Assembly: GCF_004570325.1 (NCBI RefSeq)
Contig: NZ_SPQO01000008.1
Span: 124,001-188,000 of the forward strand
Length of the DNA stretch: 64,000 nucleotides
Source of the DNA: Mycobacterium sp. PS03-16
GTDB taxonomy: Bacteria > Actinomycetota > Actinomycetes > Mycobacteriales > Mycobacteriaceae
Direction of reading: 5' to 3'
Shown in pieces: positions 26,309-35,838 of the stretch. A program made the position numbers and the translations under genes. How positions within the stretch are numbered: the stretch's first letter is position 1; every line of letters begins with the position of its first letter. Below the pieces are notes generated by a model. The model searched no databases. It was given only the letters and a program-made list of their open reading frames with translations, and had not been told where the DNA came from.

Positions 26309-27912
26309 GGCCGCTCACCCACCACCGCGGTGATGTACTGGCCGCGGTCGATCACCTCTTCGGCGGCGCGGCCGCTGTAGGCGAAGATCGGTCCGGCCGC
26401 GACCGTCAGCGCCAGGCCGACCGCGATCAGCGCCCCGGTCGGCACGAGCATCCCGACCGGCATCCGCCCGACGTTGTCGCGGTCCTCGAACTGGACGTCG
26501 GCCGAATCCCTGGCGTCGTCGAGCAGTGCGGCGGGTGCGGCGGCGGCCAGGTGCCCCTCCGGCGCATCCGCCCGGGACCGCCAGAACGCCTTCGTCCAGA
26601 CCCGCACCACCACGTAGAGCGTCAGCAGGCTGGTCACCACCCCGCCGGCCACCAGCGCCCAGGCCAGCACCGAACCGTCCGCGGCGCCGGCCTCGAGCAG
26701 GGCCACCTTGCCGATGAACCCCGAGAACGGCGGGATACCACCCAGATTGAGTGCCGGGATGACGAAGACGAAGGCGAGCAGCGGGCTCACCGCGGCCAAC
26801 CCACCCAGCCGTTCCATCGTCGACGCCCCGGCCTGCCGCTCGATCAGGCCGACCACGAGGAAAAGCGTCGTCTGCACCAGGATGTGGTGGGCGACGTAGT
26901 AGATCGCGCCCGCCATGCCCAGCTCGCTGGACAGCGCGATGCCGAACACCATGTACCCGATGTGGCTGACAAGGGTGAACGACAGCAACCGTTTGATGTC
27001 GCTCTGGGCGATCGCGCCGAGGATGCCGACGATCATGGTGAGCAGCGCCGCCGCCAGCAGCATCCGGTCCAGTCCGCCGCCGGGGAACAGCAGTGAGTGC
27101 GCGCGGATGATCGCGTACACACCGACTTTGGTGAGCAGCCCGGCGAACACCGCGGTGACCGGGGCCGGTGCGGTGGGGTAGGAGTCGGGCAACCACGCCG
27201 ACAGCGGGAACACCGCGGCCTTGATGCCGAACGCCACCATCAGCACCGCGAACAATGCGCTGCGCGTGCCCGCGGACACGTCGTCGAGCCGGACCGCGAG
27301 CTCGGCGAGATTGAGCGTGCCGGTGGTCGCGTACACCAGGCCGATGCCGAGCAGGAAGATCATCGACGACACCATCGACACCATCACGTAGGCGATGCCG
27401 GCGCGGACCCGTTCGCCGCTGGCGCCGATGGTGAGCAGCACGAAGCTCGCCGCCAGGAGCACCTCGAACCCGACGAACAGGTTGAACAGGTCGCCGGCCA
27501 GGAACGCGGTGCACACGCCGGCCGAGAGGATCAGGTAGGTCGGGAGGAAGATCGACACCGGCTGGCGTTCGTCGCCGTCGCGGATGCCCTGACCGATCGC
27601 GTAGACCACGACGGCGAGCAGCACGATCGACGACACCACCAGCATCAGCGCGGACAGGCGGTCGACCACCAGCGTGATGCCCAGTGGTCCCATCCCGGGC
27701 ACCGACTGGTCCCATCCGCCGACGTGTAGCGCCAGCGTTCCGTCCCGGTCGGTCAGGTACAGCAGCACCGCGCACACGGCGACGACGGCGACCAACGCGA
27801 CCTGAGCGATCACGCGCTGCACCACCGGCTGCCGGCCCACGAACAGTGTGAGCGCCGCCGCGATCGTCGGGATCAGCACCGGAAGCGGAGTGAGGACGGC
27901 CGAGAGCGTCAT
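26305..27912 (-). CDS. mrpD: Na+/H+ antiporter subunit D (NuoL/M/N-like)
   Basis: 535 aa, about fourteen membrane helices, of the proton-translocating complex I family. Typical stretches: DLFNLFVGFEVLLAASFVLL, KAAVFPLSAWLPDSYPTAP, with a conserved lysine for ion transfer, and AQSDIKRLLSFTLVSHIGYM. ATG 27912 lies 13 bp after mrpC; an upstream in-frame ATG at 27957 would overlap mrpC. Confidence 0.93.
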   Translation of the reverse strand: MTLSAVLTPLPVLIPTIAAALTLFVGRQPVVQRVIAQVALVAVVAVCAVLLYLTDRDGTLALHVGGWDQSVPGMGPLGITLVVDRLSALMLVVSSIVLLAVVVYAIGQGIRDGDERQPVSIFLPTYLILSAGVCTAFLAGDLFNLFVGFEVLLAASFVLLTIGASGERVRAGIAYVMVSMVSSMIFLLGIGLVYATTGTLNLAELAVRLDDVSAGTRSALFAVLMVAFGIKAAVFPLSAWLPDSYPTAPAPVTAVFAGLLTKVGVYAIIRAHSLLFPGGGLDRMLLAAALLTMIVGILGAIAQSDIKRLLSFTLVSHIGYMVFGIALSSELGMAGAIYYVAHHILVQTTLFLVVGLIERQAGASTMERLGGLAAVSPLLAFVFVIPALNLGGIPPFSGFIGKVALLEAGAADGSVLAWALVAGGVVTSLLTLYVVVRVWTKAFWRSRADAPEGHLAAAAPAALLDDARDSADVQFEDRDNVGRMPVGMLVPTGALIAVGLALTVAAGPIFAYSGRAAEEVIDRGQYITAVVGERP

Positions 27913-27925
27913 CCGCGCACCGCCC

Positions 27926-28399
27926 TCATCGGGACCCCTCGTAACCCGGCAGGGCATCGAGTTCGTCGGGCAGGTCGGTGTCGATGGACAGATCCGGTTC
28001 CGGCGGCCGGTCGTCGGCGATGGGCGCGGCGTCCTTCCCGGCCAGCTCCGAGACGCGGGTGTCCTCGGGGTCGTTGGCGACGTCCTCGGCGGTGGTCAGC
28101 CGGTAGGACCGGTAGGTCAGGGCGAGCACGAACGCGGCGATCCCCATGCTGATGACGATCGCGGTGAGGATCATGCCCTGGGCCAGCGGATCGGCGTCGT
28201 TGGTCTCGCCGTTGCTGGTGCGGCCCCGGATCGGGGGGTTGCCCGACGGGCCCGCGACGGTGAGGATCAGCAGGTTGATCGCATTGCCGATCAGCAACAG
28301 CCCCAACAGCATCCGGGTCAGATTGCGCTCCAGCAGCAGGTACACACCGATGCTGGTGAGGATTCCGATCAGGACGAGGGGAACGACGAACGTGGTCAT
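27926..28399 (-). CDS. mrpC: Na+/H+ antiporter subunit C (NuoK-like)
   Basis: 157 aa. Three helices with the NuoK-like core LLERNLTRMLLGLLLIGNAINLLIL and DPLAQGMILTAIVIS. An acidic cytoplasmic tail of about 50 residues is longer than in Bacillus MrpC. Start overlaps the mrpA stop as ATGA. Confidence 0.93.
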   Translation of the reverse strand: MTTFVVPLVLIGILTSIGVYLLLERNLTRMLLGLLLIGNAINLLILTVAGPSGNPPIRGRTSNGETNDADPLAQGMILTAIVISMGIAAFVLALTYRSYRLTTAEDVANDPEDTRVSELAGKDAAPIADDRPPEPDLSIDTDLPDELDALPGYEGSR

Positions 28400-31299
28400 C
28401 GGCTGCCCACCCCCGACGTGCTGACAGACGGTTCGGTGGCCGGCGATTCGGCGATCTCCGTGTCCACCCGTGCGCCGAGACTCCGCAGCACGTCCAGCAC
28501 CAGCCCGACGACGATGAGATACACCCCCAGATCGAAGATGAGTGCGGTGACGAATTTGACGGTGCCCAGGACCGGCACCTCGAACTCGATCACCGCGGAG
28601 GACAGCGCGGGTGCGCCGAGGAACAGCGAGGCCACCGCGGTGCCGGCCGACAGCGCCAGCCCGGTGCCCAGCACCTTGCCGGCGTCCAGCGGCAGCGTCT
28701 CACCCAGCTCGTAGCGGCCGCCGGCCAGATAGCGCAGCACCAGCGCGAGCCCGGCGGTCAACCCTCCGGCGAAGCCGCCGCCGGGGGTGTTGTGGCCGGC
28801 GAAGAAGAAGTACAGCGACAGCACCATGATGAGCGGGAAGATCACCCGGGTCGCGACCTCGAGGACCAGGGACCGGTGCCGCGGATCGCGCAGTTCACTG
28901 CCGCGCAGCCAGGTGATGTCGCCGGCGGCCGGGCTGTTCGGGTACGCCGAAACCCGGCCGATGTCGGGCTGACCCGCGTCGGCGACCCGCGGCGCGGCGC
29001 CGAACCGCCGGTTGCGGAACACCAGCGACGCCACCCCGGTCGCCGCCACCAGCAGTACCGAGATCTCACCCATCGTGTCCCACGCGCGGATGTCGACGAG
29101 CAGCACGTTCACCGTGTTCATGCCGTAGCCGCGGTAGTAGGCGGCATCGGGCAGCAGGTCGGCGATGCCGGCGCCGCTGCGGGCGGCCATCGCGTACACC
29201 GCGAGCGTGGTGACCGTCGCACCGACCGCCACCGACAGGATGGCGCGGGGCAACCGCTTGTGTTCGATGCCGGCGCGGTCGGCCTCGGCGGGCAGGGTAC
29301 GCAGCACGAGCACGAAGATCACCAGCACCAGCGTTTCGACCAGGAACTGGGTCAACGCGAGATCCGGTGCGCCGTGCAGGACGAAGATGGCGCCGCAGCC
29401 GTAGCCGGTCACGCCGATCAGCAGCACCGACGCCAGCCGGTTGCGCATGACGGTCGCGCCGAGGGCGGCCGCGACCATCAGCAACCCGACGACGACCACC
29501 CACGGTGATTCCCACAGCGCGAACTGCGGGCGGTCGCGTGCCCCGAGTGCGAGCGCCACGCTGGGCACCACCACCAGCGTGGTGAGGATGACCGACTGCG
29601 TGGCCGGGATCGAACCGCGCTGCGTGGATCCGGTCAGCCGGACGGCCAGCACGTCGAGTGCGCGGATCATGCCGTCGTAGATGCGGTCGGCGTTGCCCAG
29701 CGACACGTGCGGCAGCCGGGCGCTCCGCAACCGCGAGCGTTCGAAGAACGCGACCACACCGACGGTCAGCACCAGCACCGACAGCAGCAGCGGCAGGTTG
29801 AACCCGTGCCACAGCGCGAGGTAGTACTCCTCACCGCCGGGCACGGTGGCGGCGTACTCGTCGAGCACGGTGTCCAGCGGCGCCGGCCACAGACCCGACA
29901 CCAGACCGGCTGCGGCCAGTACGGCGGGCGCGAACAGGAAGCTCACCGGCGGTGTGTGCATCTCGGCGACGCGCACGCTGGGCTCACGTAAGCCTTTGCG
30001 GGCGAAGGCGCCCCACAGGAACCGCACGCTGTACATGGTGGTGAACACCGACCCGGTGACGATGCCGGCGAGCACGTACGGGGCATAGTCGCCGAGCGCC
30101 GCGCTGTGCAGCACGGTCTCGAAATCGGCCTCCTTGGCGATGAACCCGAGGAACGGCGGCAGCGCGGCCATGCTGGCGGTCGCGCCGACCGCGATCACCA
30201 GCAGCGGCTTGCTGCGTACCCCGAGCCACGCCAGCCTGCGGATGTCGCGGGTGCCGGTCGCGTGGTCGATGACGCCGACCACCATGAACAGCGAGGCCTT
30301 GAACAGCGCGTGCGCGACGAGCATCGCCAGCCCGGCGAGCATCATGTCGCGACCGCCGGTGCCCACCATCAGCGTGATCAGGCCCAGCTGGCTGACGGTG
30401 CCGAACGCCAGGATCAGCTTGAGGTCGTACTCGCGGACCGCGCGCCAGCCGGCGAGCAGCATCGTGCCCACGCCCAACGTCACGATCATCGGCCGCCACA
30501 CCGGCGAGTCGGCGAAGCCCGGCGTCATCCTGGCCACCAGGAACACCCCGGCCTTCACCATCGCCGCGGCGTGCAGGTACGCGCTCACCGGGGTCGGCGC
30601 GGCCATCGCACCCGGCAGCCAGAAGTGCAGCGGCACGATCGCCGATTTGGACAGCGCGCCGACGAGGATCAGCGCCACGCCGACGGCCGCGGCCGTCCCG
30701 GTGGGCGGCGCGGCGATCAGCTCGGACAGCAGGTAGGTGCCGGCCAGGTTGCCGAGGATGACGATGCCGACCAGCATCGCCAGCCCGCCGAACGTGGTCA
30801 CCAGCAGGGCCTGCGTGGCGGCGCGGCGGCTGGTGGCACGTTCGGCGTAGTGCCCGACCAGCAGGAATGACAGGACGGTCGTGGTCTCCCAGAACACGTA
30901 GAGCAGCAGCATGTTGTCGCTGGTGACCAGACCGAACATCGCGCCGGAGAACGCGACGAGTTCGGCGGCGAAGCTGGGCAGCCGCTTCTCGGGGCGTCCG
31001 TCGTGGTGGTGGAAATAGGCCGCGCAGTAGAACAGGACCAGTGCGCCGATGCCGAGCACCAGCACGCTCATGATGGCCGCGAGCGTGTCGAACCGCAGCG
31101 TGATGTCCATCGACAGCTCGGGCACCCAGGTGATGTCGACGGTGCGCGCGTCGCCGGGCGCCGGCCAGTTGAGGCCCACCCAGATCAGCGAGCACAGCGG
31201 CACCAGCGCCAGCGGGTAGAACGCCAGCCGTCCCCATTTGGCCACCAGAAGGGGCGCCAGCGCGGTGGCGACCGCGTGGGCGCAGAGGATGGCCAGCAT
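28396..31299 (-). CDS. mrpA: Na+/H+ antiporter subunit A fused to subunit B
   Basis: 967 aa. The N-terminal two thirds are the NuoL-like MrpA (VFWETTTVLSFLLVGHY, KSAIVPLHFWLPGAMAAPTPVSAYLHAAAMVKAG, AYDLK-type lysines). The last third, from about residue 800, is the MrpB/MnhB domain (FPLIMVLSLYFFFAGHN, TPGGGFAGGLTAGLAL). Such A-B fusions are known in actinobacteria and in proteobacterial Pha/Mrp systems. With C, D, E, F and G this makes a complete Group-type Mrp antiporter for sodium/pH tolerance. GGAG lies 4 nt before the ATG. Confidence 0.94.
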   Translation of the reverse strand: MLAILCAHAVATALAPLLVAKWGRLAFYPLALVPLCSLIWVGLNWPAPGDARTVDITWVPELSMDITLRFDTLAAIMSVLVLGIGALVLFYCAAYFHHHDGRPEKRLPSFAAELVAFSGAMFGLVTSDNMLLLYVFWETTTVLSFLLVGHYAERATSRRAATQALLVTTFGGLAMLVGIVILGNLAGTYLLSELIAAPPTGTAAAVGVALILVGALSKSAIVPLHFWLPGAMAAPTPVSAYLHAAAMVKAGVFLVARMTPGFADSPVWRPMIVTLGVGTMLLAGWRAVREYDLKLILAFGTVSQLGLITLMVGTGGRDMMLAGLAMLVAHALFKASLFMVVGVIDHATGTRDIRRLAWLGVRSKPLLVIAVGATASMAALPPFLGFIAKEADFETVLHSAALGDYAPYVLAGIVTGSVFTTMYSVRFLWGAFARKGLREPSVRVAEMHTPPVSFLFAPAVLAAAGLVSGLWPAPLDTVLDEYAATVPGGEEYYLALWHGFNLPLLLSVLVLTVGVVAFFERSRLRSARLPHVSLGNADRIYDGMIRALDVLAVRLTGSTQRGSIPATQSVILTTLVVVPSVALALGARDRPQFALWESPWVVVVGLLMVAAALGATVMRNRLASVLLIGVTGYGCGAIFVLHGAPDLALTQFLVETLVLVIFVLVLRTLPAEADRAGIEHKRLPRAILSVAVGATVTTLAVYAMAARSGAGIADLLPDAAYYRGYGMNTVNVLLVDIRAWDTMGEISVLLVAATGVASLVFRNRRFGAAPRVADAGQPDIGRVSAYPNSPAAGDITWLRGSELRDPRHRSLVLEVATRVIFPLIMVLSLYFFFAGHNTPGGGFAGGLTAGLALVLRYLAGGRYELGETLPLDAGKVLGTGLALSAGTAVASLFLGAPALSSAVIEFEVPVLGTVKFVTALIFDLGVYLIVVGLVLDVLRSLGARVDTEIAESPATEPSVSTSGVGSR

Positions 31300-31409
31300 G
31301 GCACTCCGATCTGACTGGCCGTCCTCGCGAAAAGAACGGGTGTCGGGGTGTCAGCCTCAGCTGAAGGGATTGACCCCAGTCTACGTGGACCGCCTTCCGG
31401 ACTTGACCG

Positions 31410-31426
31410 CCCGCGGAAGCCGCGGG
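31410..31426 (-). terminator. Possible hairpin terminator after the SLC13-type permease gene
   Basis: CCCGCGG and CCGCGGG arms around a 3-base loop, 3 bp after the permease stop. No T-run, which is common for mycobacterial terminators. Confidence 0.45.
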
Positions 31427-31428
31427 AC

Positions 31429-32745
31429 TCAGAAGTACCGCAGCCAGACGTACACCCAGGCCAGCGCCGTGCTGAGCAGCGTCACGACAATGCCGTACCG
31501 CGTGAAGCGCCAGAAGCTGATGGCGTGGCCGGCCCGTGCGGCGATGCCGAGAGCGACGACGTTGGCACTGGCGGCGATCGCGGTGCCGTTCCCGCTGAAG
31601 CAGGCGCCGAACGCGAACGCCCACCACAGCGCGCGGCCGGTGTCCTCGTCCGGGACGTCGGCCACCAGCCCTTCCACCACCGGTGTCATCGTCGCGGTGT
31701 AGGGGATGTTGTCGACGAAGGCGCCCACGACCGACGAACCGAACAGCAGTGCGGTGGCGGTCAGGAAATGGTGGTCGCCGAACGCCGTGTCCGCCACCGA
31801 GCCCAGGGCGCCGATGACCCCGGTGTGCACCAGGCCGGCCACCATCGCGAACAGGCCCATGAAGAAGACCAGCGTCGACCATTCGACCTCCGGCAGGATC
31901 TCGGCGACGTCGACGTCAGTGACCATCACCATGAGGCCGGCGCCGACCAGCGCGACGACCGACGGTGCGACGTGCAGCACCGAGTGCAGCGCGAACCCGG
32001 TGACCACCAGCGCGAGTACGGCCAACGCACGGGACAGCAACCGGGTGTCCTTGATCGCGCGGCGTTCCTGCAGCGCCATCACGTCGTCGATGTGCAGTCC
32101 CCCGCCGCGCAGATCGCGGCGGAACAGCACGCGGGTGAAGACGACGAACAGCACGAAGATCACGACGACGGCCGGCGCCATGTGGACGAGGAAGTCGTTG
32201 AAGCTCAGTCCGGCCCGGCTGCCGATGATGATGTTGGGCGGATCGCCGATGAGCGTGGCGGCGCCACCGATGTTGGATGCCAGTACCTCGGCGATGAGGT
32301 AGGGCTGCGGCGCAATTCGAAGCCGGTCGCAGATGACCAGGGTGACCGGGGCGACGAGCAGGATGATCGTGACGTTGTCCAGCACGGGCGAGGCGACGGC
32401 GGTGATCACCATCAGCATGACCATCAGCCGGAACGGCCTGCCCCGGGAGCGTTTGGCCGCCCAGATGGCCAGGAAGTCGAACAGCCCGGTCTGCTTGATG
32501 ACGCCGACGATGATCATCATGCCCAGCAGCAGGAAGATGACGTTCCAGTCGATGCCCTCGTGTTCCGAGTAGAAGATCCGCTCGCCGGGGATCAGTCCGA
32601 GCACCGCCATCAGCCCGGCCGCGATCAGCACGGTCTTGACCTTGTTGGCCCGTTCGGTGGCGATGAACCAGAATGCGACGACGAAGATGGTCAGGGCGAG
32701 GACCGGAGCCAGCGAGGCGTACACCGTCGAACTCCCGGCCGACAC
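31429..32745 (-). CDS. SLC13/ArsB-NhaD-type ion permease
   Basis: 438 aa with about eleven helices. The ion-transporter superfamily core is present: DNVTIILLVAPVTLV, then ASNIGGAATLIGDPPNIIIG, and near the end VDNIPYTATMTPVV and GNGTAIAASANVV. These repeats are shared by NhaD Na+/H+ antiporters, ArsB and the P-protein. It lies 18 bp after a CBS-domain gene and a KhtT-like gene, and next to the Mrp operon, so a monovalent cation/proton role is more likely than arsenite export. Confidence 0.85.
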   Translation of the reverse strand: MSAGSSTVYASLAPVLALTIFVVAFWFIATERANKVKTVLIAAGLMAVLGLIPGERIFYSEHEGIDWNVIFLLLGMMIIVGVIKQTGLFDFLAIWAAKRSRGRPFRLMVMLMVITAVASPVLDNVTIILLVAPVTLVICDRLRIAPQPYLIAEVLASNIGGAATLIGDPPNIIIGSRAGLSFNDFLVHMAPAVVVIFVLFVVFTRVLFRRDLRGGGLHIDDVMALQERRAIKDTRLLSRALAVLALVVTGFALHSVLHVAPSVVALVGAGLMVMVTDVDVAEILPEVEWSTLVFFMGLFAMVAGLVHTGVIGALGSVADTAFGDHHFLTATALLFGSSVVGAFVDNIPYTATMTPVVEGLVADVPDEDTGRALWWAFAFGACFSGNGTAIAASANVVALGIAARAGHAISFWRFTRYGIVVTLLSTALAWVYVWLRYF

Positions 32746-32763
32746 GGGCTCGCCGTGGCGGGG

Positions 32764-33261
32764 TCAGTCGCCCGGCCCCGCCACCGCCAGGCTGGTCAAC
32801 AACCGCTCCAACGTGACCGCACCGGTGAGTCGTCCGCGGCTGTCTACGATCGCGATCAGCGGGCTGCGCTTGGTCGCCATCACGGTGGCGACCTCGAGCA
32901 GTGTGGCGTCGGGCGATACGGTGGCCGGCTTCGCGACGGGTGTCGGCAGGCAGTCACCGACGGTCAGCTTGCCCGGGCCGTGCCAGAACAGGTCGGCGTG
33001 GATCTCGTCGACCGTCCGGACCAGTGCCGGGTCGTCCCGGTACGTCTCCGGGATGGTCAGGCGCAGGACCTGGGTGCCGGGCAGTACGGCGATCGGGTGG
33101 TCGGCGTCGTCGACCACCACCAGGCCGGGCAGCCGGTTGACGACCATGAGCTGAACTGCCTTGGAGACCGGGTCGTCGACCCGGACCGTCGGCGGCGAGA
33201 CCGCGATCTCGTGTGCTTGCATGGCGACTTCGTTCCATCGGGTGGCTGCCGTTACCGTCAT
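32764..33261 (-). CDS. CBS-domain-pair regulatory protein
   Basis: 165 aa. Two CBS domains: about residues 20-75 ([30 protein letters not shown]) and about 100-160 ([35 protein letters not shown]). Adenine nucleotides or similar ligands usually bind here. Start overlaps the KhtT-like gene stop as ATGA, and the permease gene follows 18 bp later, so it probably gates or regulates that permease according to energy state. Alternative start ATG at 33222. Confidence 0.82.
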   Translation of the reverse strand: MTVTAATRWNEVAMQAHEIAVSPPTVRVDDPVSKAVQLMVVNRLPGLVVVDDADHPIAVLPGTQVLRLTIPETYRDDPALVRTVDEIHADLFWHGPGKLTVGDCLPTPVAKPATVSPDATLLEVATVMATKRSPLIAIVDSRGRLTGAVTLERLLTSLAVAGPGD

Positions 33262-33530
33262 CGTCCTCGTTCTCCGATCAATGCGTCGACCCGTTGTTCC
33301 AATGCCGCGACGCGGTCGGTGATCGGCCGGCTGTGCAGGATGTCGGCCAGCTGGTCGGCCTCGTCGGGTGCCAGCCCGACCGCCCGGGTGGGTTGGTCGC
33401 TGTCGCCGTCGTACTCGAACAGCTGCCGGTGTCCGTCGGGGCGCACCAGCACGCACAGCCTGTCCCCGGCCCGGGTGACGAGGTGGTGGATCACTCCGCT
33501 GCCCGGCGCCGTCGTCCGATTCACTCGCAT
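33258..33530 (-). CDS. KhtT-like antiporter regulatory protein, N-terminal domain only
   Basis: 90 aa. [34 protein letters not shown] resembles the N-terminal domain of potassium/proton antiporter regulatory subunits (LPGVGVRYEFTTRSGRRVGVVV-type). [13 protein letters not shown] also fits that family. The RCK/TrkA-C part found in full KhtT is missing; a short coiled tail ends the protein. AGGAG precedes the ATG. First gene of a three-gene operon with the CBS protein and the permease, divergent from a sensor kinase gene. Confidence 0.7.
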   Translation of the reverse strand: MRVNRTTAPGSGVIHHLVTRAGDRLCVLVRPDGHRQLFEYDGDSDQPTRAVGLAPDEADQLADILHSRPITDRVAALEQRVDALIGERGR

Positions 33531-33662
33531 CGCGCTCCTCTGGGGCGGGTGATTGGAAGTGTCGGCGGTGATCGGACCCATCGCCATCCGGCCTGACACC
33601 CATTCGGGATGGGCAATGACCTGTATGGACAACGCCGGCGCGGAAGGATCACGCTGGTGGGT

Positions 33663-34646
33663 ATGAATCGGGCGCGCACGCCCGCGGCCGCGTTGTTCCG
33701 CCGGGTCTTCGTGATCAACGGGTCGATCTTCACGCTCGGCACGTTGATCCTGGCGTTGTCCCCGGCCACGGTGTCGGCCCGCATCAAGCTGACCGAGATC
33801 CCGGTCCTGGTGGTCGGCCTCGCGGTCATCCTCACCGCGAACGCGCTGCTGCTGCGGTCCAGCCTGGCACCGCTGGACCGGCTCGCCGCGTCCATGCGCC
33901 GGGTCGATCCGCCCCGCCGCAGCGATCGGGTGGATGACCGGGGCAGTGGGGATCTGCACCATCTGATCGAGTCGTTCAACACGATGCTCGATCGACTGGA
34001 GACCGAGCGGACCACCGCGAGCGCCTCGGCGCTGGCCGCCCAGGAGAACGAACGCCAACGAATCGCGCGGGAACTGCACGACGAGATCGGTCAGACGCTG
34101 ACGGTCGCGCTGCTCACGCTCAAGCGTGCGGTGGACCGCGCTCCGGCCGAGATCCGGGGTGACCTCGAAGACACCCAGGAAACGGTGCGCGCCAGCCTCG
34201 ACGAGGTGCGCGGCATCGCCCGGCGGCTGCGGCCCGACGCGCTCGAGGACCTCGGCCTGCAGAGCGCGCTCAACGCGCTGTGCAACGAATTCGCCCAGGC
34301 GACGGGGCTGCCGGTGGTCAAGCACATCGGGATGCCGTCGGGTCGGCTCGCGCCGGACGTCGAACTGGTCTGCTACCGGATCGCCCAGGAATCGCTGACC
34401 AACGTCGCCCGCCACGCCGGTGCCCGCAAGGTCTGGATGGATCTGCACCTCACCGACACTGCGCTGACGCTGCGCATCGCCGACGACGGAAGGGGCGGGG
34501 TGGGTGCGGGGAGGGCGAGGGAAGGCGCGGGCATCGGAGGTATGCGCGAGCGGGCGCTTCTCGTCGACGCGGCGCTGACCATCGGCTCGCCGCCGGGCGG
34601 GGGCACCGAGGTCCAATTGACCATCCCGCTGCGGGGAGCGCAGTGA
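33663..34646 (+). CDS. NarX/DesK-type sensor histidine kinase
   Basis: 327 aa. Two membrane helices (about residues 13-33 and 46-64) with almost no extracytoplasmic loop, then a HAMP-like linker. The HisKA_3 motif ERQRIARELHDEIGQ carries phospho-acceptor His139, and the HATPase domain ends in IADDGRGG and GIGGMRERA. With so little outside the membrane it may sense membrane state or an intramembrane signal. Divergent from the KhtT-CBS-permease operon. The response-regulator gene overlaps its stop. Confidence 0.88.
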   Translation: MNRARTPAAALFRRVFVINGSIFTLGTLILALSPATVSARIKLTEIPVLVVGLAVILTANALLLRSSLAPLDRLAASMRRVDPPRRSDRVDDRGSGDLHHLIESFNTMLDRLETERTTASASALAAQENERQRIARELHDEIGQTLTVALLTLKRAVDRAPAEIRGDLEDTQETVRASLDEVRGIARRLRPDALEDLGLQSALNALCNEFAQATGLPVVKHIGMPSGRLAPDVELVCYRIAQESLTNVARHAGARKVWMDLHLTDTALTLRIADDGRGGVGAGRAREGAGIGGMRERALLVDAALTIGSPPGGGTEVQLTIPLRGAQ

Positions 34647-35305
34647 TCATGCCCACCGAGGCGGCGCGCATCCTGCTCGCCGATGATCACGCGCTGGTTC
34701 GCAGCGGGTTGCGGATGATCCTGGACGCCGAACCCGATCTGCAGGTGGTCGCCGAGGCCGCCGACGGGCACGAGGCGTTGACGGCGCTCGCGACCACCCC
34801 CACCGACCTGGCAATCCTCGATATCGCCATGCCGCGGATGACCGGGCTGCAGGCCGCCCGCGAGATCAGCCGGTCACATCCGCACGTGCGCATCCTGATC
34901 CTGTCGATGCACGACAACGAGCAGTACTTCTTCGAGGCGCTCAAGGCGGGCGCGTCCGGATACGTGCTGAAGTCGGTGGCCGACCGCGATCTGCTGGCCG
35001 CGTGCCGGGCCACCCTGCGCGGGGAGCCGTTCCTCTACGCCGGGGCGGTGACCGCGCTGATCCGCGACTACCTGCACCGGGCCCGCAGCGGGGACGACCT
35101 GCCCGACACGATCCTCACGCCGCGCGAGGAGGAGGTGCTCAAACTCGTCGCCGAGGGTTACTCGACCCGGGAGATCGCCGCCACACTCACCATCAGCGCG
35201 AAGACGGTCGACCGGCACCGCGCCAACATCCTCGCGAAACTCGGTCTGCGCGACCGCCTCGCGCTGACCCGGTACGCGATCAGGGCCGGATTGATCGAAC
35301 CGTGA
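34643..35305 (+). CDS. NarL/LuxR-type response regulator
   Basis: 220 aa from GTG 34643, which overlaps the kinase stop (GTGA); ATG 34649 is an alternative. Receiver domain with the acidic pair LLADDHALVR and phospho-acceptor Asp60 (LAILDIAMPRMTG), Lys in YVLKSVADRD, and a LuxR helix-turn-helix near the C-terminus (LTPREEEVLKLVAEGYSTREIA and SAKTVDRHRANILAKLGL). Pairs with the kinase just upstream. Likely targets are the divergent permease operon or the Mrp operon, by position only. Confidence 0.92.
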   Translation: MIMPTEAARILLADDHALVRSGLRMILDAEPDLQVVAEAADGHEALTALATTPTDLAILDIAMPRMTGLQAAREISRSHPHVRILILSMHDNEQYFFEALKAGASGYVLKSVADRDLLAACRATLRGEPFLYAGAVTALIRDYLHRARSGDDLPDTILTPREEEVLKLVAEGYSTREIAATLTISAKTVDRHRANILAKLGLRDRLALTRYAIRAGLIEP

Positions 35306-35744
35306 CCGAGCAGGGCGAGAACATCCGGTAGCGCATCGGCAGCGCGTGACCGAGCAGTCCGATGCCGGCGCCGAGGATCGGCCAGATCGGCCAGAAGTAC
35401 CAGGCGCCCGCGGTCAGTCCGACGGCCAGCCACACGGTCAGCACGATCACGACCATGCTGAGGTAGCCGGCGAGGTGCCACTGCACGCTGCGCCGGGCGG
35501 CGCGCTGCCGGGCGGCCCGCCGCCGCGGATCCTTGCGGCGCAGTTCGGCGGCGGGCAGGTCCGCGGTGAGCGCGCGCAGGTCGGCCGAGGTCTGGGCGGC
35601 GTACGCGGATTGCAGCCGCGAGTCGTACTCGGACAGCTCCAGATAACCCTGGCTCAGGGCGAGTCCGAGCATGGTGGCGGTGCGCTGCCGATCGTCGTCG
35701 CCGATGCGCACTGTGGTGTCGACTGGCGTGAGCGGGCTGGACAT
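35280..35744 (-). CDS. DUF1707 membrane protein
   Basis: 154 aa. N-terminal DUF1707 domain (RIGDDDRQRTATMLGLALSQGYLELSEYDSRL, with the usual conserved Tyr/Leu pattern), an Arg-rich linker, then a two-helix membrane module (LSMVVIVLTVWLAVGLTAGAWYFWPIWPILG). Start ATG 35744 follows GGGAGG; an upstream ATG is not needed. The 3' end overlaps the convergent response-regulator gene by 26 bp. Function unknown. Confidence 0.82.
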   Translation of the reverse strand: MSSPLTPVDTTVRIGDDDRQRTATMLGLALSQGYLELSEYDSRLQSAYAAQTSADLRALTADLPAAELRRKDPRRRAARQRAARRSVQWHLAGYLSMVVIVLTVWLAVGLTAGAWYFWPIWPILGAGIGLLGHALPMRYRMFSPCSVTVRSIRP

Positions 35745-35838
35745 GGTGCCTCCCGAATGCGATCTAGACGGTGACAAGTTCGACTGCACCCAGGGTGGCA
35801 CCTCAACTTGGCACTGTCAAGATTTCGGCGGCGACGGC

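Noticed and set aside
31348-33552. A 734-codon plus-strand frame opposite the ion permease and CBS genes
   Set aside because: Asp/His/Gln-rich antisense sequence; the minus strand has a clear permease and CBS domains.
35805-35824. Possible operator AACTTGGCACTGTCAAGATT between the DUF1707 and AAA ATPase genes
   Set aside because: Only 4-bp arms (CTTG/CAAG) pair; a TTGACA on the minus strand has no TANNNT at a suitable distance, so neither an operator nor a promoter can be supported.
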